A stretch of 64,000 nt of DNA from Bordetella genomosp. 13 (lineage in GTDB: Bacteria > Pseudomonadota > Gammaproteobacteria > Burkholderiales > Burkholderiaceae_B). Positions within the stretch are counted from its first letter, which is position 1. Every line of letters starts with the position of its first letter. Shown here piece by piece: positions 1 through 8,269 of this stretch. The DNA is taken from assembly GCF_007679965.1 (NCBI RefSeq), contig NZ_VEHL01000002.1:62001-126000 (forward strand), read 5' to 3'. A program made the translations under genes and the position numbers. The notes beneath the pieces were generated by a model. That model was given only the letters and a program-made list of their open reading frames with translations, had not been told where the DNA came from and did not search any database.

Positions 1-384
1 GGGCCAGCGGTCGCGCCCGCCGCCGCGCATGCGACTGAACCCGCCGCTGCCGCCGCACCCGCCGCCACGCCCGCCACCCATTGGCAACTGACCGGAGAGC
101 AGCTCATCTCGGCAGGCATCGATGGCTCGCTGGCGCCCGAATTCCACGACGAGAAGCGGCCCGAGCTGCAGGTGATGGTCTCGGCCAGCCGCGCCGCGGC
201 TTTCGTGCTGGGCGTGGCCAGCTATACGCACGGCACCCGCTGGTGCAAGGCGGAGGGATTGGGCCCGGACGATTTCCAGAAGGTGGTGGGCGCGCTGGGA
301 GACCTGCCGGACGAGCGCCTGACCACGCCGGCGGCGCCGCTGATCGCGGAGGCGCTGGCCAAGTTCTTTCCCTGCAAGCGCTGA
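1..384 (+). CDS. Rap1a/Tai-like domain protein, C-terminal part (start outside window)
   Basis: The reading frame is open from the first base and ends at TGA 382–384, so only the last 127 residues are present. It opens with a low-complexity Ala/Pro stretch (about residues 1–25), followed by a compact domain with a G-V-A-S-Y turn, one cysteine in a WC-K-A context, a PAAPLIAEAL helix and the ending FFPCKR. Two spaced cysteines plus a terminal FPC is the pattern of the Rap1a/Tai family, secreted or periplasmic proteins that include immunity proteins against type VI amidase effectors. The Ala/Pro stretch may be a linker after a signal peptide or another domain that is not visible. Immunity function is not shown: no effector gene is visible here. 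The family assignment is from pattern recognition and is moderate. Confidence 0.55.
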   Translation, partial: GPAVAPAAAHATEPAAAAAPAATPATHWQLTGEQLISAGIDGSLAPEFHDEKRPELQVMVSASRAAAFVLGVASYTHGTRWCKAEGLGPDDFQKVVGALGDLPDERLTTPAAPLIAEALAKFFPCKR

Positions 385-529
385 GCGCGCGTCATGGGCG
401 ACGCGTCGCGGGGTTTTCGCCCCATGGACGACGCTCGGCCCGTCAAAACCGATGCCTGAGGCCGCCCCGCGGCGAGATCGTCGGGATAGGCCGGACCGTC
501 GCGGCGGATCGCGGATACCGTCCGTGCGG

Positions 530-691
530 CTATTTGCCGCGCGGCAGCACCGTGACGCGGTCCGCGTTCAGTTCCTGGTCCATGCGGCTGGGCGTGCGGC
601 CCTCGTCGTTGGGCGGCTGGCCCAGCCAGCCCTGGTTCATGGCGTAGGCCCAGAGGTTGGCCAGCAGGATCAATACGAACAGGATGCGCAT
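530..691 (-). CDS. 53-residue membrane micro-protein, SPOR-protein N-terminus without the SPOR domain
   Basis: A short frame running ATG 691–689 to TAG 532–530 directly downstream of coaX. The product begins MRILFVLILLANLWAYAMNQ, a clear membrane helix, followed by GWLGQPPNDEGR and RMDQELNADRVTVLP, and stops after RGK. In related betaproteobacteria the gene after coaX encodes a longer inner-membrane protein with the same helix and a similar linker followed by a peptidoglycan-binding SPOR domain; this comparison is from memory. Here the SPOR domain is missing, so the gene is either a trimmed remnant or a functional micro-protein. The codon choice is like that of the neighbours. It lies 12 bases from the coaX stop and is probably co-transcribed with birA–coaX. 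Confidence 0.6.
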   Translation of the reverse strand: MRILFVLILLANLWAYAMNQGWLGQPPNDEGRTPSRMDQELNADRVTVLPRGK

Positions 692-703
692 GGTCGGGCC
701 TTG

Positions 704-1501
704 TTATGCCTGGGTATCCGGTTGCGCCATCGCCCAGGCAGCCAGGCCGTCCAGCACGGGGCTTTCCAGGTAGACCGGGGTAGGCGCGGGGCCGAGCGCC
801 GAGCAGGCCTGCGCCAGCAGGCGTTCGGTCTCGGCCTGCACTTCGGGCCAGCCGCCGCCGGCCACGTAGATGTCGGGCATGCTGCCGTAGCGGTCGCAGC
901 CCGCCAGCCACTGGCGCACCACGGCGCCGGCCTGTGCGGCGGCGATGCCCGTGGCGATGGCCTGGTGCGTGTCGACGGGGTAGGCGCTGACCTGGCCCTC
1001 GGCCAGCGGCAGGTTGGCGGTGCCCTTGTTCAGCGCGTTGCGCATCATGGCCGGGCCGGGGAGGATCAGGCCGCCCGGGAACACGCCGTCGTCGCCCACG
1101 GTGTCTATGGTGGTGGCCGTGCCGAAGCTGGCCAGCACGAAAGGCTTGTGCGGCTGCGGCAGGCGCGTGTGGGCGCCCAGCATCGCGGCCCAGCGGTCGG
1201 CGCCCAGCTGTTGCGGGCGGGCGTAGCCGTTGACCAGGCCCAGCGCGCGCGGCTGGGCGTGCAGCCAGGTGACGGGGCAGCCGCCGGGCAGGGCCGCGGC
1301 GATGGCCTGTCCGCGCGCCTGGCCGGCCACGTTGACGCCCACCGCGCGGCGCGGCGCCTGCGGCTGGCCAGCCAGCCAGTCGCGCAGCGCGTCGGGATCC
1401 AGGTTGTCGAAGGCGACGGCCATGGGTTCGCGCCGCGGATCGGCGGGATCGAGCCAGCCGACCTTCAGGCGGCTGTTGCCGGAGTCGATGAGCAGAATCA
1501 T
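704..1501 (-). CDS. coaX: Type III pantothenate kinase (Baf)
   Basis: The 265-residue product matches CoaX, which phosphorylates pantothenate in the first step of coenzyme A synthesis. In Bordetella the protein is known as Baf, Bvg accessory factor. Visible motifs are the N-terminal phosphate-binding [16 protein letters not shown] (ASKHA-type fold), the pantothenate-site [11 protein letters not shown] near residue 105, and SFGTATTID near residue 130. A C-terminal AGGGW motif follows. The start codon overlaps the birA stop (ATGA at 1501–1498), so translation is coupled to birA. Family members need a monovalent cation and are insensitive to CoA feedback; that is family knowledge, not visible here. 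Confidence 0.95.
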   Translation of the reverse strand: MILLIDSGNSRLKVGWLDPADPRREPMAVAFDNLDPDALRDWLAGQPQAPRRAVGVNVAGQARGQAIAAALPGGCPVTWLHAQPRALGLVNGYARPQQLGADRWAAMLGAHTRLPQPHKPFVLASFGTATTIDTVGDDGVFPGGLILPGPAMMRNALNKGTANLPLAEGQVSAYPVDTHQAIATGIAAAQAGAVVRQWLAGCDRYGSMPDIYVAGGGWPEVQAETERLLAQACSALGPAPTPVYLESPVLDGLAAWAMAQPDTQA

Positions 1502-2364
1502 GCTTGCGGCCGGATGGAGATTTCGCCGACCGTGATCGGCAGGAGGCCCGTCGGCGTGGCGACCAGCAGGCGGCCCTGCGCGTCGATGCCCTGCGCCACG
1601 CCGCTGTTGAGCACCGCGCCCTGGTCCAGCACGTTGACCGCGCGGCCGGCCAGCGCGTCGACGCGGCGATAGCGCTCGGCGAAGGCGCCGGCCAGGATGT
1701 CGGCCGCCTGCCCGAAGGTCTCGTGCAGGGACGACGCGACGGCGCAGACGATGTCGGCGGCCGAGGTGGCCGCGTCCGCGCCGGCCGCTTCCGAGGCCTC
1801 GGCGATCTGGCTCCAGTCGGCCACCTGGCGCTGCAGCGCCTGCGACAGCAGGGCGGCATCGTGCAGGTTCACGCCGATGCCGGCGACGACAGTGTGGCCC
1901 GCCTCGGGGCCGCCGGCGTTGCGGGAAGATTCGATCAGCACGCCGACCAGCTTGCCTTCGCGCCATTGCACGTCGTTGGGCCACTTGACGCACAGGTCCG
2001 CCGCGGCGGCGCCGGCCAGCGGGCGCAACGCCTCGCACAGGGCCATGCCGGCCAGCGGCGACAGGGCGGGCAGGGCGGCTGGCGGCAGATGCACGTCGAA
2101 CGCGCACGAGAACACCAGCGTGGCGCCGGGACGGCTTTTCCAGGGGCGGCCGGCGCGGCCGCGGCCGCTTTCCTGCACGTGGGCGCCCAGCAGCCAAGGC
2201 TTGTCGATGGCCCGTGCCTGGCGCGCGCGCGCCAGCAGATCGGTGTTGGTGCTGCCGGTGCGGTCGACCCATTCGACGTGCCGGAAGGCCGTCAGGCGGT
2301 CGGACAGCGTGCGCGCGAACGCGTCGGGCGCGGGCAGGTCGGCGGGGAAAACATGGACTGACAT
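1498..2364 (-). CDS. birA: Biotin–[acetyl-CoA-carboxylase] ligase, monofunctional
   Basis: The 288-residue protein activates biotin to biotinyl-AMP and attaches it to the biotin carrier protein of acetyl-CoA carboxylase. It shows the ligase signatures [14 protein letters not shown], the nucleotide loop [11 protein letters not shown] and [20 protein letters not shown]. There is no N-terminal winged helix: the catalytic domain starts within about 30 residues of the N-terminus, so it should not act as a biotin repressor as E. coli BirA does. The start at 2364 ([10 protein letters not shown]) was preferred to an upstream in-frame ATG at 2421, because the extra residues resemble no family member. 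It is the first gene of the birA–coaX–micro-protein unit. Confidence 0.95.
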   Translation of the reverse strand: MSVHVFPADLPAPDAFARTLSDRLTAFRHVEWVDRTGSTNTDLLARARQARAIDKPWLLGAHVQESGRGRAGRPWKSRPGATLVFSCAFDVHLPPAALPALSPLAGMALCEALRPLAGAAAADLCVKWPNDVQWREGKLVGVLIESSRNAGGPEAGHTVVAGIGVNLHDAALLSQALQRQVADWSQIAEASEAAGADAATSAADIVCAVASSLHETFGQAADILAGAFAERYRRVDALAGRAVNVLDQGAVLNSGVAQGIDAQGRLLVATPTGLLPITVGEISIRPQA

Positions 2365-2465
2365 GGCGGCGATTGTAGGCCACGCCCGCCTTGGCCAGTG
2401 CCTGTTCCGGTGCCCGTTCATACGGCGGCGTTTATCATCGGGGAATCGTCATCGTCCGGCTGCCC

Positions 2466-3599
2466 ATGCCTCGTCCGCTTTCCACCGCCACGCACCCCCT
2501 GCCGCCCGTCCGCCTGGACGGCGGCGCCTGCTATCTGGCGGGCGACTGGAGCATGCAGGCGCTGGCCGAGCCCGGCGTGGCCACGGCGCGGCGCCAGGCG
2601 CTGGAGCGGCTGGGCACCGAGCTGCGCTGGGACCTGAGCGCCGTCGAGCGCCTGGACACCATCGGCGCCCACCTGATCTGGCATGCCTGGGGCTACCAGC
2701 TGCCCGAGCGCCTGCGCTGCACCGACGGCCAGCGCGCGGTGTTCGACGCCCTGAACGCCAACCGCGGCGAAATGCGTCCGCCCGAGCCGCCGGAGCACGA
2801 CAGCCTGGAATGGGTGCGCGGCATCGGCGACGCGCTGGGCCGCGGCCTGCACAACGGCATGGCGCTGCTGACCATGCTGGGCCAGCTGGTGCTGGACGTG
2901 GGCGGCCTGCTGCGCCATCCGCGGCGCGGCCCGTGGCGCGAGATCTCGGCGCAGATCTACCGCACGGGCGCGCAGGCGCTGGGCATCACGGCGCTGGTGG
3001 GCTTCCTGATCGGGGTGGTGCTGTCCTATCTCTCGGCCCAGCAATTGCGCACCTTCGGCGCCGACCGCTTCATCGTGCAACTGCTGGGCGTGTCCATCGT
3101 GCGCGAACTGGGCCCGGTGCTGGCCGCGATCCTGGTGGCGGGCCGATCCGGCTCGGCCATCACCGCGCAGATCGGCGTCATGCGCGTCACGCAGGAACTG
3201 GACGCGATGAGCGTCATGGGCATCGCGCACGGCCAGCGGCTGATCCTGCCGCGCGTGGTGGCGCTGGCCGTGACCATGCCGCTGCTGGTGCTGTGGACGG
3301 ATGCGCTGGCGCTGCTGGGCGGCATGCTGGCCGCCAAGGCGCAGCTGGGCATTTCGCTGGAATGGTTCATCGATGGCCTGTCGCGCGCGATCTCGCTGCC
3401 GAACTACGGCATCGGGCTGCTCAAGGGCGCCACCTTCGGCATGGTGATCGCGCTGGTGGCGTGCCATTTCGGGCTGCGCATCGAGCCCAACACCGAAAGC
3501 CTGGGCCGCGGCACGACCACGTCGGTGGTCACGTCCATCACCGGCGTGATCCTGGTCGACGCGGTGTACGCCATCGTCTTCAGTTCGGTGGGCATCTGA
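2466..3599 (+). CDS. mlaE: MlaE-family lipid ABC transporter permease with fused STAS domain
   Basis: The 377-residue protein is the membrane component of an Mla/MCE-type phospholipid transporter. Residues 1 to about 110 form a STAS-like domain (a DLSAVERLDTIGAHLIW segment), which is a separate protein, MlaB, in E. coli. Residues from about 130 onward hold the MlaE permease with several hydrophobic segments and the conserved stretch ELGPVLAAILVAGRSGSAI. The start at 2466 (MPRPLSTATH) was chosen because upstream in-frame residues have no family character. It is divergent from birA and overlaps the ATPase start at 3599. The N-terminal domain may regulate the ATPase, as MlaB does, which is inference. 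Confidence 0.9.
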   Translation: MPRPLSTATHPLPPVRLDGGACYLAGDWSMQALAEPGVATARRQALERLGTELRWDLSAVERLDTIGAHLIWHAWGYQLPERLRCTDGQRAVFDALNANRGEMRPPEPPEHDSLEWVRGIGDALGRGLHNGMALLTMLGQLVLDVGGLLRHPRRGPWREISAQIYRTGAQALGITALVGFLIGVVLSYLSAQQLRTFGADRFIVQLLGVSIVRELGPVLAAILVAGRSGSAITAQIGVMRVTQELDAMSVMGIAHGQRLILPRVVALAVTMPLLVLWTDALALLGGMLAAKAQLGISLEWFIDGLSRAISLPNYGIGLLKGATFGMVIALVACHFGLRIEPNTESLGRGTTTSVVTSITGVILVDAVYAIVFSSVGI

Positions 3600-4438
3600 T
3601 GGGCGCCCTGGCCAACGCCATGCCGCATTCCGACGTCGCCATGACGAAGGCGCCGGTCATCGCCGTCAACGGCCTGCGTACGGCCTTCGGCGACCACGTC
3701 GTGCACGACGACCTGAACCTGGCCGTGCTGCCCGGCGAGATCCTGTCGCTGGTGGGCGGGTCCGGATCGGGCAAGACCACGCTGCTGCGCCAGATCATCG
3801 GCCTGGACCGCCCGGCCGCGGGCAGCGTGCGCGTGCTGGGCCGCAACCTGCACGAGCTGTCGCCCGCCGAGTTCCACAGCCTGTCCCAGCACTGGGGCAT
3901 GCTGTTCCAGGCCGGGGCATTGTTCTCCGCGCTGTCCGTGTTCGACAATGTGGCCTTGCCGCTGCGCGAATTGCGCGCCTTGCCCGACGACCTGATCTGC
4001 GACGTGGTGATGTGCCGGCTGGCCATGGTGGGCCTGACCGCCAAGGACGCCGACAAGCGGCCGTCCGACCTGTCGGGCGGCATGATCAAGCGAGTCGCCC
4101 TGGCACGCGCGCTGGCGCTCGATCCGGGCCTGCTGTTCCTGGACGAGCCCACGGCCGGGCTGGATCCCTTGCGGTCCGACGAGTTCGTGGCCCTGGTGCG
4201 CTCGCTGCACGCGCAGCTGGGCTTCACGGTGGTCATGGTCACGCACGACCTGGACACGCTGGTGGCGCTGTCCTCGCGCATCGCCGTGCTGGCCGAAAAA
4301 CGGGTGATTGCCTGCGACACCATCGACCAGGTGGTGCGGGTCGATCATCCATTCATCCACGAGTTCTTCCTGGGCGAGCGGGGCCGCCGCGCGCTGGGAG
4401 ACTTGGTACCGAAGGAATCGGGTCATGGAAAACCGTAG
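3599..4438 (+). CDS. mlaF: MlaF-family ABC transporter ATP-binding protein
   Basis: The 279-residue ATPase powers the lipid transporter. It has Walker A GGSGSGKTT (about residues 59–67), the signature motif in variant form LSGGMIKRVALARAL, Walker B LLFLDEPTAGLDP and the switch histidine in VMVTHDLD. The variant signature with M-I-K is typical of Mla/TTG2A ATPases. The start codon overlaps the permease stop (TGATG at 3597–3601), showing translational coupling, and the 3' end overlaps mlaD by 14 bases. It is cytoplasmic and docked on MlaE. Confidence 0.95.
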   Translation: MGALANAMPHSDVAMTKAPVIAVNGLRTAFGDHVVHDDLNLAVLPGEILSLVGGSGSGKTTLLRQIIGLDRPAAGSVRVLGRNLHELSPAEFHSLSQHWGMLFQAGALFSALSVFDNVALPLRELRALPDDLICDVVMCRLAMVGLTAKDADKRPSDLSGGMIKRVALARALALDPGLLFLDEPTAGLDPLRSDEFVALVRSLHAQLGFTVVMVTHDLDTLVALSSRIAVLAEKRVIACDTIDQVVRVDHPFIHEFFLGERGRRALGDLVPKESGHGKP

Positions 4439-5354
4439 TCATGCCTTGCTGGCGGGATTGTTCACGCTGGTGCTGCTGGCCGCGGCGGCGCTGGTGGCCG
4501 TATGGCTGAGCCGCGATCGTTCGCAGCAGGCCATCTACGAGATCATCTCGTCCACGGCCGTCACCGGCCTGACGGCGCAGTCGGCCGTGCGCTACCAGGG
4601 CGTGCCGGTCGGCAAGGTGCAGGCGCTGGCGCTCAATCCCGAGCGCCCGGGCCAGGTGCGCATCCGCATCGGCGTGGCGCCGAACACGCCCATCACCGAA
4701 TCGACGTGGGCCGAGCTGGGCGTGCAGGGCATCACCGGCGGCGCCAACGTCGAACTGCGCGACGATGGCATGCAGCCCACGCTGCTGACCACCTCGGCCG
4801 ACCATCCCGCCGCGATCCCTTTGCGGCCGGGCTTCTTCGATCGCATCCAGCAGCGCGGCACGGCGGTGCTGGAGAACGTGGACCGCGCCACGCAGCAGCT
4901 CAGCCAGTTGCTCAGCCAGCAGAACGTGCAGGCCATGACCGCGGTGCTGCAGAATGCCGCCGACATGTCGTCGCAGTTCAAGCAGGCCAGCCAGGAGCTC
5001 GGCCCGCTGGTGCGGCGCCTGGACGCCGTGGCGGGCGAGATGAGCGGCGCGGCCAAACAGGCCAATGGCCTGATGATAGACGCCCGCCAGGCGCTGGCGC
5101 GCCTGGACGGTCCCAACGGTCCCCTGGCCGCGGCCACGCAGAGCATGCAGCAGATCACCTGGGCGGCCGCGCGCCTGGACAACGAGACATTGCCGGCGCT
5201 GTCGCGCATGGCCACCGGCGTGAACGGCGCCGCGCGCACGGCCTCGACGGCGCTGCGCCGCGTGGGCGACACGCCCCAGTCGATCCTGTTCGGCCCGCCG
5301 CCGGTGCAGGCCGGCCCGGGCGAGCCGGGATTCGCCGGATTCGGGAAGGAATGA
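4425..5354 (+). CDS. mlaD: MlaD-type MCE-domain lipid-binding protein
   Basis: The 309-residue protein has one N-terminal membrane helix (about residues 10–27, FTLVLLAAAALVAVWL). The MCE domain follows (about 40–120), including the conserved VRYQGVPVGKV and a GITGGANVEL segment. After it comes a long helical, Gln-rich tail (residues about 150–300) with coiled-coil character. MCE proteins form hexameric rings in the periplasm that shuttle phospholipids between the two membranes. The tail is longer than in E. coli MlaD and resembles MCE proteins that form tubes or needles, which could span more of the periplasm; that is inference. It overlaps both neighbours. Confidence 0.9.
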   Translation: MENRSHALLAGLFTLVLLAAAALVAVWLSRDRSQQAIYEIISSTAVTGLTAQSAVRYQGVPVGKVQALALNPERPGQVRIRIGVAPNTPITESTWAELGVQGITGGANVELRDDGMQPTLLTTSADHPAAIPLRPGFFDRIQQRGTAVLENVDRATQQLSQLLSQQNVQAMTAVLQNAADMSSQFKQASQELGPLVRRLDAVAGEMSGAAKQANGLMIDARQALARLDGPNGPLAAATQSMQQITWAAARLDNETLPALSRMATGVNGAARTASTALRRVGDTPQSILFGPPPVQAGPGEPGFAGFGKE

Positions 5355-6061
5355 AGATGAAACAGCCATTGCGTACCCATGCGTCCCGCGCACCCGTCTC
5401 GTTGCCCGGCGACGGCCCGGCCCGGTCCGGCGTGAAGCGGCCCCTTGCCATCCTGGCCGTGGCGCTGGCCCTGGGCGGCTGCAGCCTGGGCAAGACCGGC
5501 CCCACGCCGACGCTGTACGACCTGGGCGCCGACCAGCGCTCCGCGCCGGCGCTGGCCGCGCGCGCGCCGCTGTCGCTGGGCTTCACCGCGGTGCCCACGC
5601 TGGCGGACCCCGGCATGGTCTGGCGCATCGGCGACAGCGCCAGCCCGCGCGCCTACGCGCAGGCCCGCTGGGCGGCCGCGCCGTCCGAGCTGGTGCGGCA
5701 GCGGCTGGCCGAGCGCCTGTCGCGCCAGGGCGCCGTGCTGGCCGAGGCCTCGACGGGCGTGCCGCAGCTGCAGGTCACGCTGACCCGTTTCGAACAGGTC
5801 TTCCAGCCTGATGGCAGCGCCAGCACCGGCCAGCTGGCCCTGCAGGCGGTGCTGCTGGCTGACCGCCGCGTGGTGGCGCAGCGCCGCGTCGAACGCGCGG
5901 TGCCCGCCGCCTCGCAGGACGCCGCCGGCGGCGCGGCCGCGTTGCGCCAGGCCACCGACGAGGCGGCCGACGAGCTGGCGCAATGGCTGGCGCAGGCCAT
6001 GCCGGCCTCGTCAGCCGCCGCGACGCCCGAGGCGGCCTCGGGCCGCGCCCGCCCGCGTTGA
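5351..6061 (+). CDS. ABC-type transport auxiliary lipoprotein (PqiC/DUF330-like)
   Basis: The 236-residue protein has a signal segment ending in the lipobox ALGGCS, so it should be lipidated and sent to the outer membrane. The mature part contains TPTLYDLG at its start, as PqiC/YmbA proteins do, followed by a mixed domain and an Ala-rich C-terminal tail. It overlaps the mlaD stop (ATGA at 5351–5354), so it belongs to the transporter operon. Its presence in place of the soluble carrier MlaC makes this system a mix of Mla-like inner-membrane parts and a Pqi-like outer-membrane lipoprotein. An upstream-extended hydrophilic segment before the hydrophobic core (about residues 1–27) is unusually long for a lipoprotein signal, so a later start is possible. 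Confidence 0.8.
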   Translation: MKMKQPLRTHASRAPVSLPGDGPARSGVKRPLAILAVALALGGCSLGKTGPTPTLYDLGADQRSAPALAARAPLSLGFTAVPTLADPGMVWRIGDSASPRAYAQARWAAAPSELVRQRLAERLSRQGAVLAEASTGVPQLQVTLTRFEQVFQPDGSASTGQLALQAVLLADRRVVAQRRVERAVPAASQDAAGGAAALRQATDEAADELAQWLAQAMPASSAAATPEAASGRARPR

Positions 6062-6071
6062 CGATTTCCGT

Positions 6072-6110
6072 GGCCGCCGCCCTCCACGAGGCGGCGGCCG
6101 TTCCTTTTTT
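6072..6110 (+). terminator. Rho-independent terminator after the lipid transporter operon
   Basis: GGCCGCCGCC (6072–6081) pairs perfectly with GGCGGCGGCC (6090–6099) across an eight-base loop, followed by GTTCCTTTTTT. It sits 11 bases after the lipoprotein stop codon and before the hydrolase gene. Confidence 0.85.
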
Positions 6111-6128
6111 CCTAGCCACGCATCCATC

Positions 6129-6782
6129 ATGTCTGCTCGTACCGAGATCGAAGGTTTCACTGGCGCCGCGGGGCGCATCGACTGCGCGCTCGACTGGCCC
6201 GAAGGCCAGCCGCGCGGCTGGGCGCTGATCCTGCACCCGCATTCGCTGCAGGGCGGCGCGCGCGACAACAAGGTCGTCACGACGCTGGCGCGCGCCTGCG
6301 TCCAGCACGGCCTGCTGGCCGTAAGGCCCAACCTGCGCGGCGTGGGCGAGTCCGCCGGCGCGTTCGACAAGGCCATCGGCGAGACCGAAGACATGCTGGC
6401 GCTGGTGGCGCAGGTGCGCGAGCGCTTTCCCGACCTGGCCGGCAAGCCCTGGGCGCTGGGCGGCTTCTCGTTCGGCACGGCGGTGGCGGCGGGCGTGCAT
6501 GCGGGACTGGCGCAGGGCGGCGACACGCAGCTGCCGGCCGCGCTGATGCTGATGGGCGCCGCGGTGCAACGCTTCCAGCCGGCCGACCTGAAGGTGCCGG
6601 AAGACACGCTGCTGGTGCACGGCGAGCAGGACGAGGTCGTGCCGCTGGCCGAAACCATGGACTGGGCGCGCACGCGCGGCCTGCCCATCGTGGTGGTGCC
6701 GGACGCCTCGCATTTCTTCCACGGCAAGCTGCTGGTGCTGCGCCGCCTGGTGGCCGAGCGCCTGCAGGTGGCGCTGCCCTGA
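6129..6782 (+). CDS. Alpha/beta hydrolase, dienelactone-hydrolase-like / YfhR-like esterase
   Basis: The 217-residue cytoplasmic protein has the alpha/beta hydrolase layout: LHPHSLQGG oxyanion region near residue 40, a GGFSFGTAVA nucleophile elbow (G-F-S-F-G, serine near residue 117), an acid residue in HGEQDEVVP and the final histidine in DASHFFHGKL. This small type is common in betaproteobacteria and its physiological substrate is unknown. The gene lies just after the transporter terminator and likely has its own promoter. No signal peptide is visible. Confidence 0.8.
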   Translation: MSARTEIEGFTGAAGRIDCALDWPEGQPRGWALILHPHSLQGGARDNKVVTTLARACVQHGLLAVRPNLRGVGESAGAFDKAIGETEDMLALVAQVRERFPDLAGKPWALGGFSFGTAVAAGVHAGLAQGGDTQLPAALMLMGAAVQRFQPADLKVPEDTLLVHGEQDEVVPLAETMDWARTRGLPIVVVPDASHFFHGKLLVLRRLVAERLQVALP

Positions 6783-6942
6783 CGCCGCGCCGCGCCCGCG
6801 TCGCAGGCCTTCGTATCGCCCCTACATTGCGTTGTATTTTGCGGGGCCCGGGAACATTTGGCGCCCAGGCCGATCGCATAGGCTGCCATAATTGCAGGCA
6901 CTTTTGCCGCAAGGCCCGCTCTACCTCCGGATATCGTTGCCG

Positions 6943-8241
6943 ATGAACAAACCGTCCCAGACCGCCGTTGTTTCCGTTGCATTCGCGCGCCGCGCATTGG
7001 CCGGCGCCATCGCGTCGGCCGTGCTGGCCGCCGCGCTGCCGGCCGCCGCGCAGCAACAGCAGCCGGCTGCCGCCACGCAGCAGGCCAACCCGCCGCCCGC
7101 CACGGCGTCCAAGACCACGTCGCCCACCTCGCTGCCCTTCACCGATCCGGCGGCCCCGCAGGTCGGCGACCTGGCGTCGGTGCCCGCGCCCACCATCGCG
7201 GCCAAGGCCTGGATCACGGTCGACGTCAACAGCGGCCAGACGCTGGCCTCGTCCAATCCGGACATGAAGATCGAGCCGGCCTCGCTGACCAAGATCATGA
7301 CGGCCTACGTGGTGTTCAACGCGCTGGAAGAAAAGCGCCTGACGCTGCAGCAGCAGGTGCCCGTGTCCGAGCACGCGTGGCGCACCGGCGGCTCGCGCAT
7401 GTTCATCGAGCCGCGCAAGCCCGTCACGGTCGACGAGCTCAACCAGGGCATGATCGTGCAGTCGGGCAACGACGCCTCGGTGGCACTGGCCGAGGCCGTG
7501 GGCGGCAGCGAAACCGCCTTCGCTGCGCTGATGAACCAGGAAGCGCAGCGCCTGGGCATGCGCAACACGCACTTCATGAACGCCACGGGCCTGCCAGACC
7601 CGCAGCACGTCACCACCGCGCGCGACCTGGCGGTGCTGGCGTCGCACCTCATCGCCGACCACCCCGATTTCTTCCACTACTACAAGCAGAAGGAATACTC
7701 GTACAACAAGATCACGCAGCCCAACCGCAACCGGCTGCTGTGGGCCGATCCGTCCGTGGACGGCATGAAGACCGGCCACACCGATTCGGCCGGCTACTGC
7801 CTGGTCACCACGGCCATGCGCGGCGACCGCCGCATCCTGACGGTGCTGGTCGGCGCCGACAGCGAGGCCACCCGCGCCGAGGAAAGCCTGAAGCTGCTGA
7901 ACTGGAGCTTCCAGAACTTCGACACGGTCAAGCTGTACGGGCAGAACCAGCCCGGCCTGGATGCGCGCGTCTGGGAAGGCAAGGCCGAGTCGGTCAAGCT
8001 GGGCCCGCCCAATCCCGTGTGGCTGGCCGTGCCGCGCGGCAAGGGCGCCGAGATCAAGCCCGTGGCGCAGCGCACCGATCCGCTGGTCGCGCCCATCGCC
8101 AAGGGGCAGCAGGTCGGCACCGTGCAGCTCACGCTGGACGGCAAGACGCTGCGCACCGAGCCGCTGGTGGCCCAGGAAGACGTCGAGCGCGCCGGCTTTT
8201 TCGGCCGCATGGGCGACATGGTCAAGCGCTGGTTCCAGTAA
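6943..8241 (+). CDS. dacC: D-alanyl-D-alanine carboxypeptidase (PBP5/6 family)
   Basis: The 432-residue enzyme trims the terminal D-alanine of peptidoglycan pentapeptides. After a signal peptide (cleavage near residue 36, LPAAA|QQQQ) and a Gln/Pro/Thr-rich stretch, it has the penicillin-binding motifs SLTKIM (active-site serine), SGNDAS and KTGHTD. The C-terminal part contains the beta-rich PBP5 C domain and ends in an amphipathic helix (FGRMGDMVKRWFQ) that should tether it to the outer face of the inner membrane. The start at 6943 gives a normal signal peptide; an in-frame ATG 51 bases earlier adds residues unlike the family. It is followed by dat with a 28-base gap, so D-alanine release and D-amino-acid metabolism may be co-expressed. 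Confidence 0.93.
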   Translation: MNKPSQTAVVSVAFARRALAGAIASAVLAAALPAAAQQQQPAAATQQANPPPATASKTTSPTSLPFTDPAAPQVGDLASVPAPTIAAKAWITVDVNSGQTLASSNPDMKIEPASLTKIMTAYVVFNALEEKRLTLQQQVPVSEHAWRTGGSRMFIEPRKPVTVDELNQGMIVQSGNDASVALAEAVGGSETAFAALMNQEAQRLGMRNTHFMNATGLPDPQHVTTARDLAVLASHLIADHPDFFHYYKQKEYSYNKITQPNRNRLLWADPSVDGMKTGHTDSAGYCLVTTAMRGDRRILTVLVGADSEATRAEESLKLLNWSFQNFDTVKLYGQNQPGLDARVWEGKAESVKLGPPNPVWLAVPRGKGAEIKPVAQRTDPLVAPIAKGQQVGTVQLTLDGKTLRTEPLVAQEDVERAGFFGRMGDMVKRWFQ

Positions 8242-8269
8242 GCGCACGGGGACACGGGTGGAGAACGCC

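Noticed and set aside
704..2383. A 559-codon minus-strand open frame covering coaX and part of birA in another frame
   Set aside because: Only the last 265 codons match a family (CoaX); the upstream part is birA read out of frame in GC-rich DNA.
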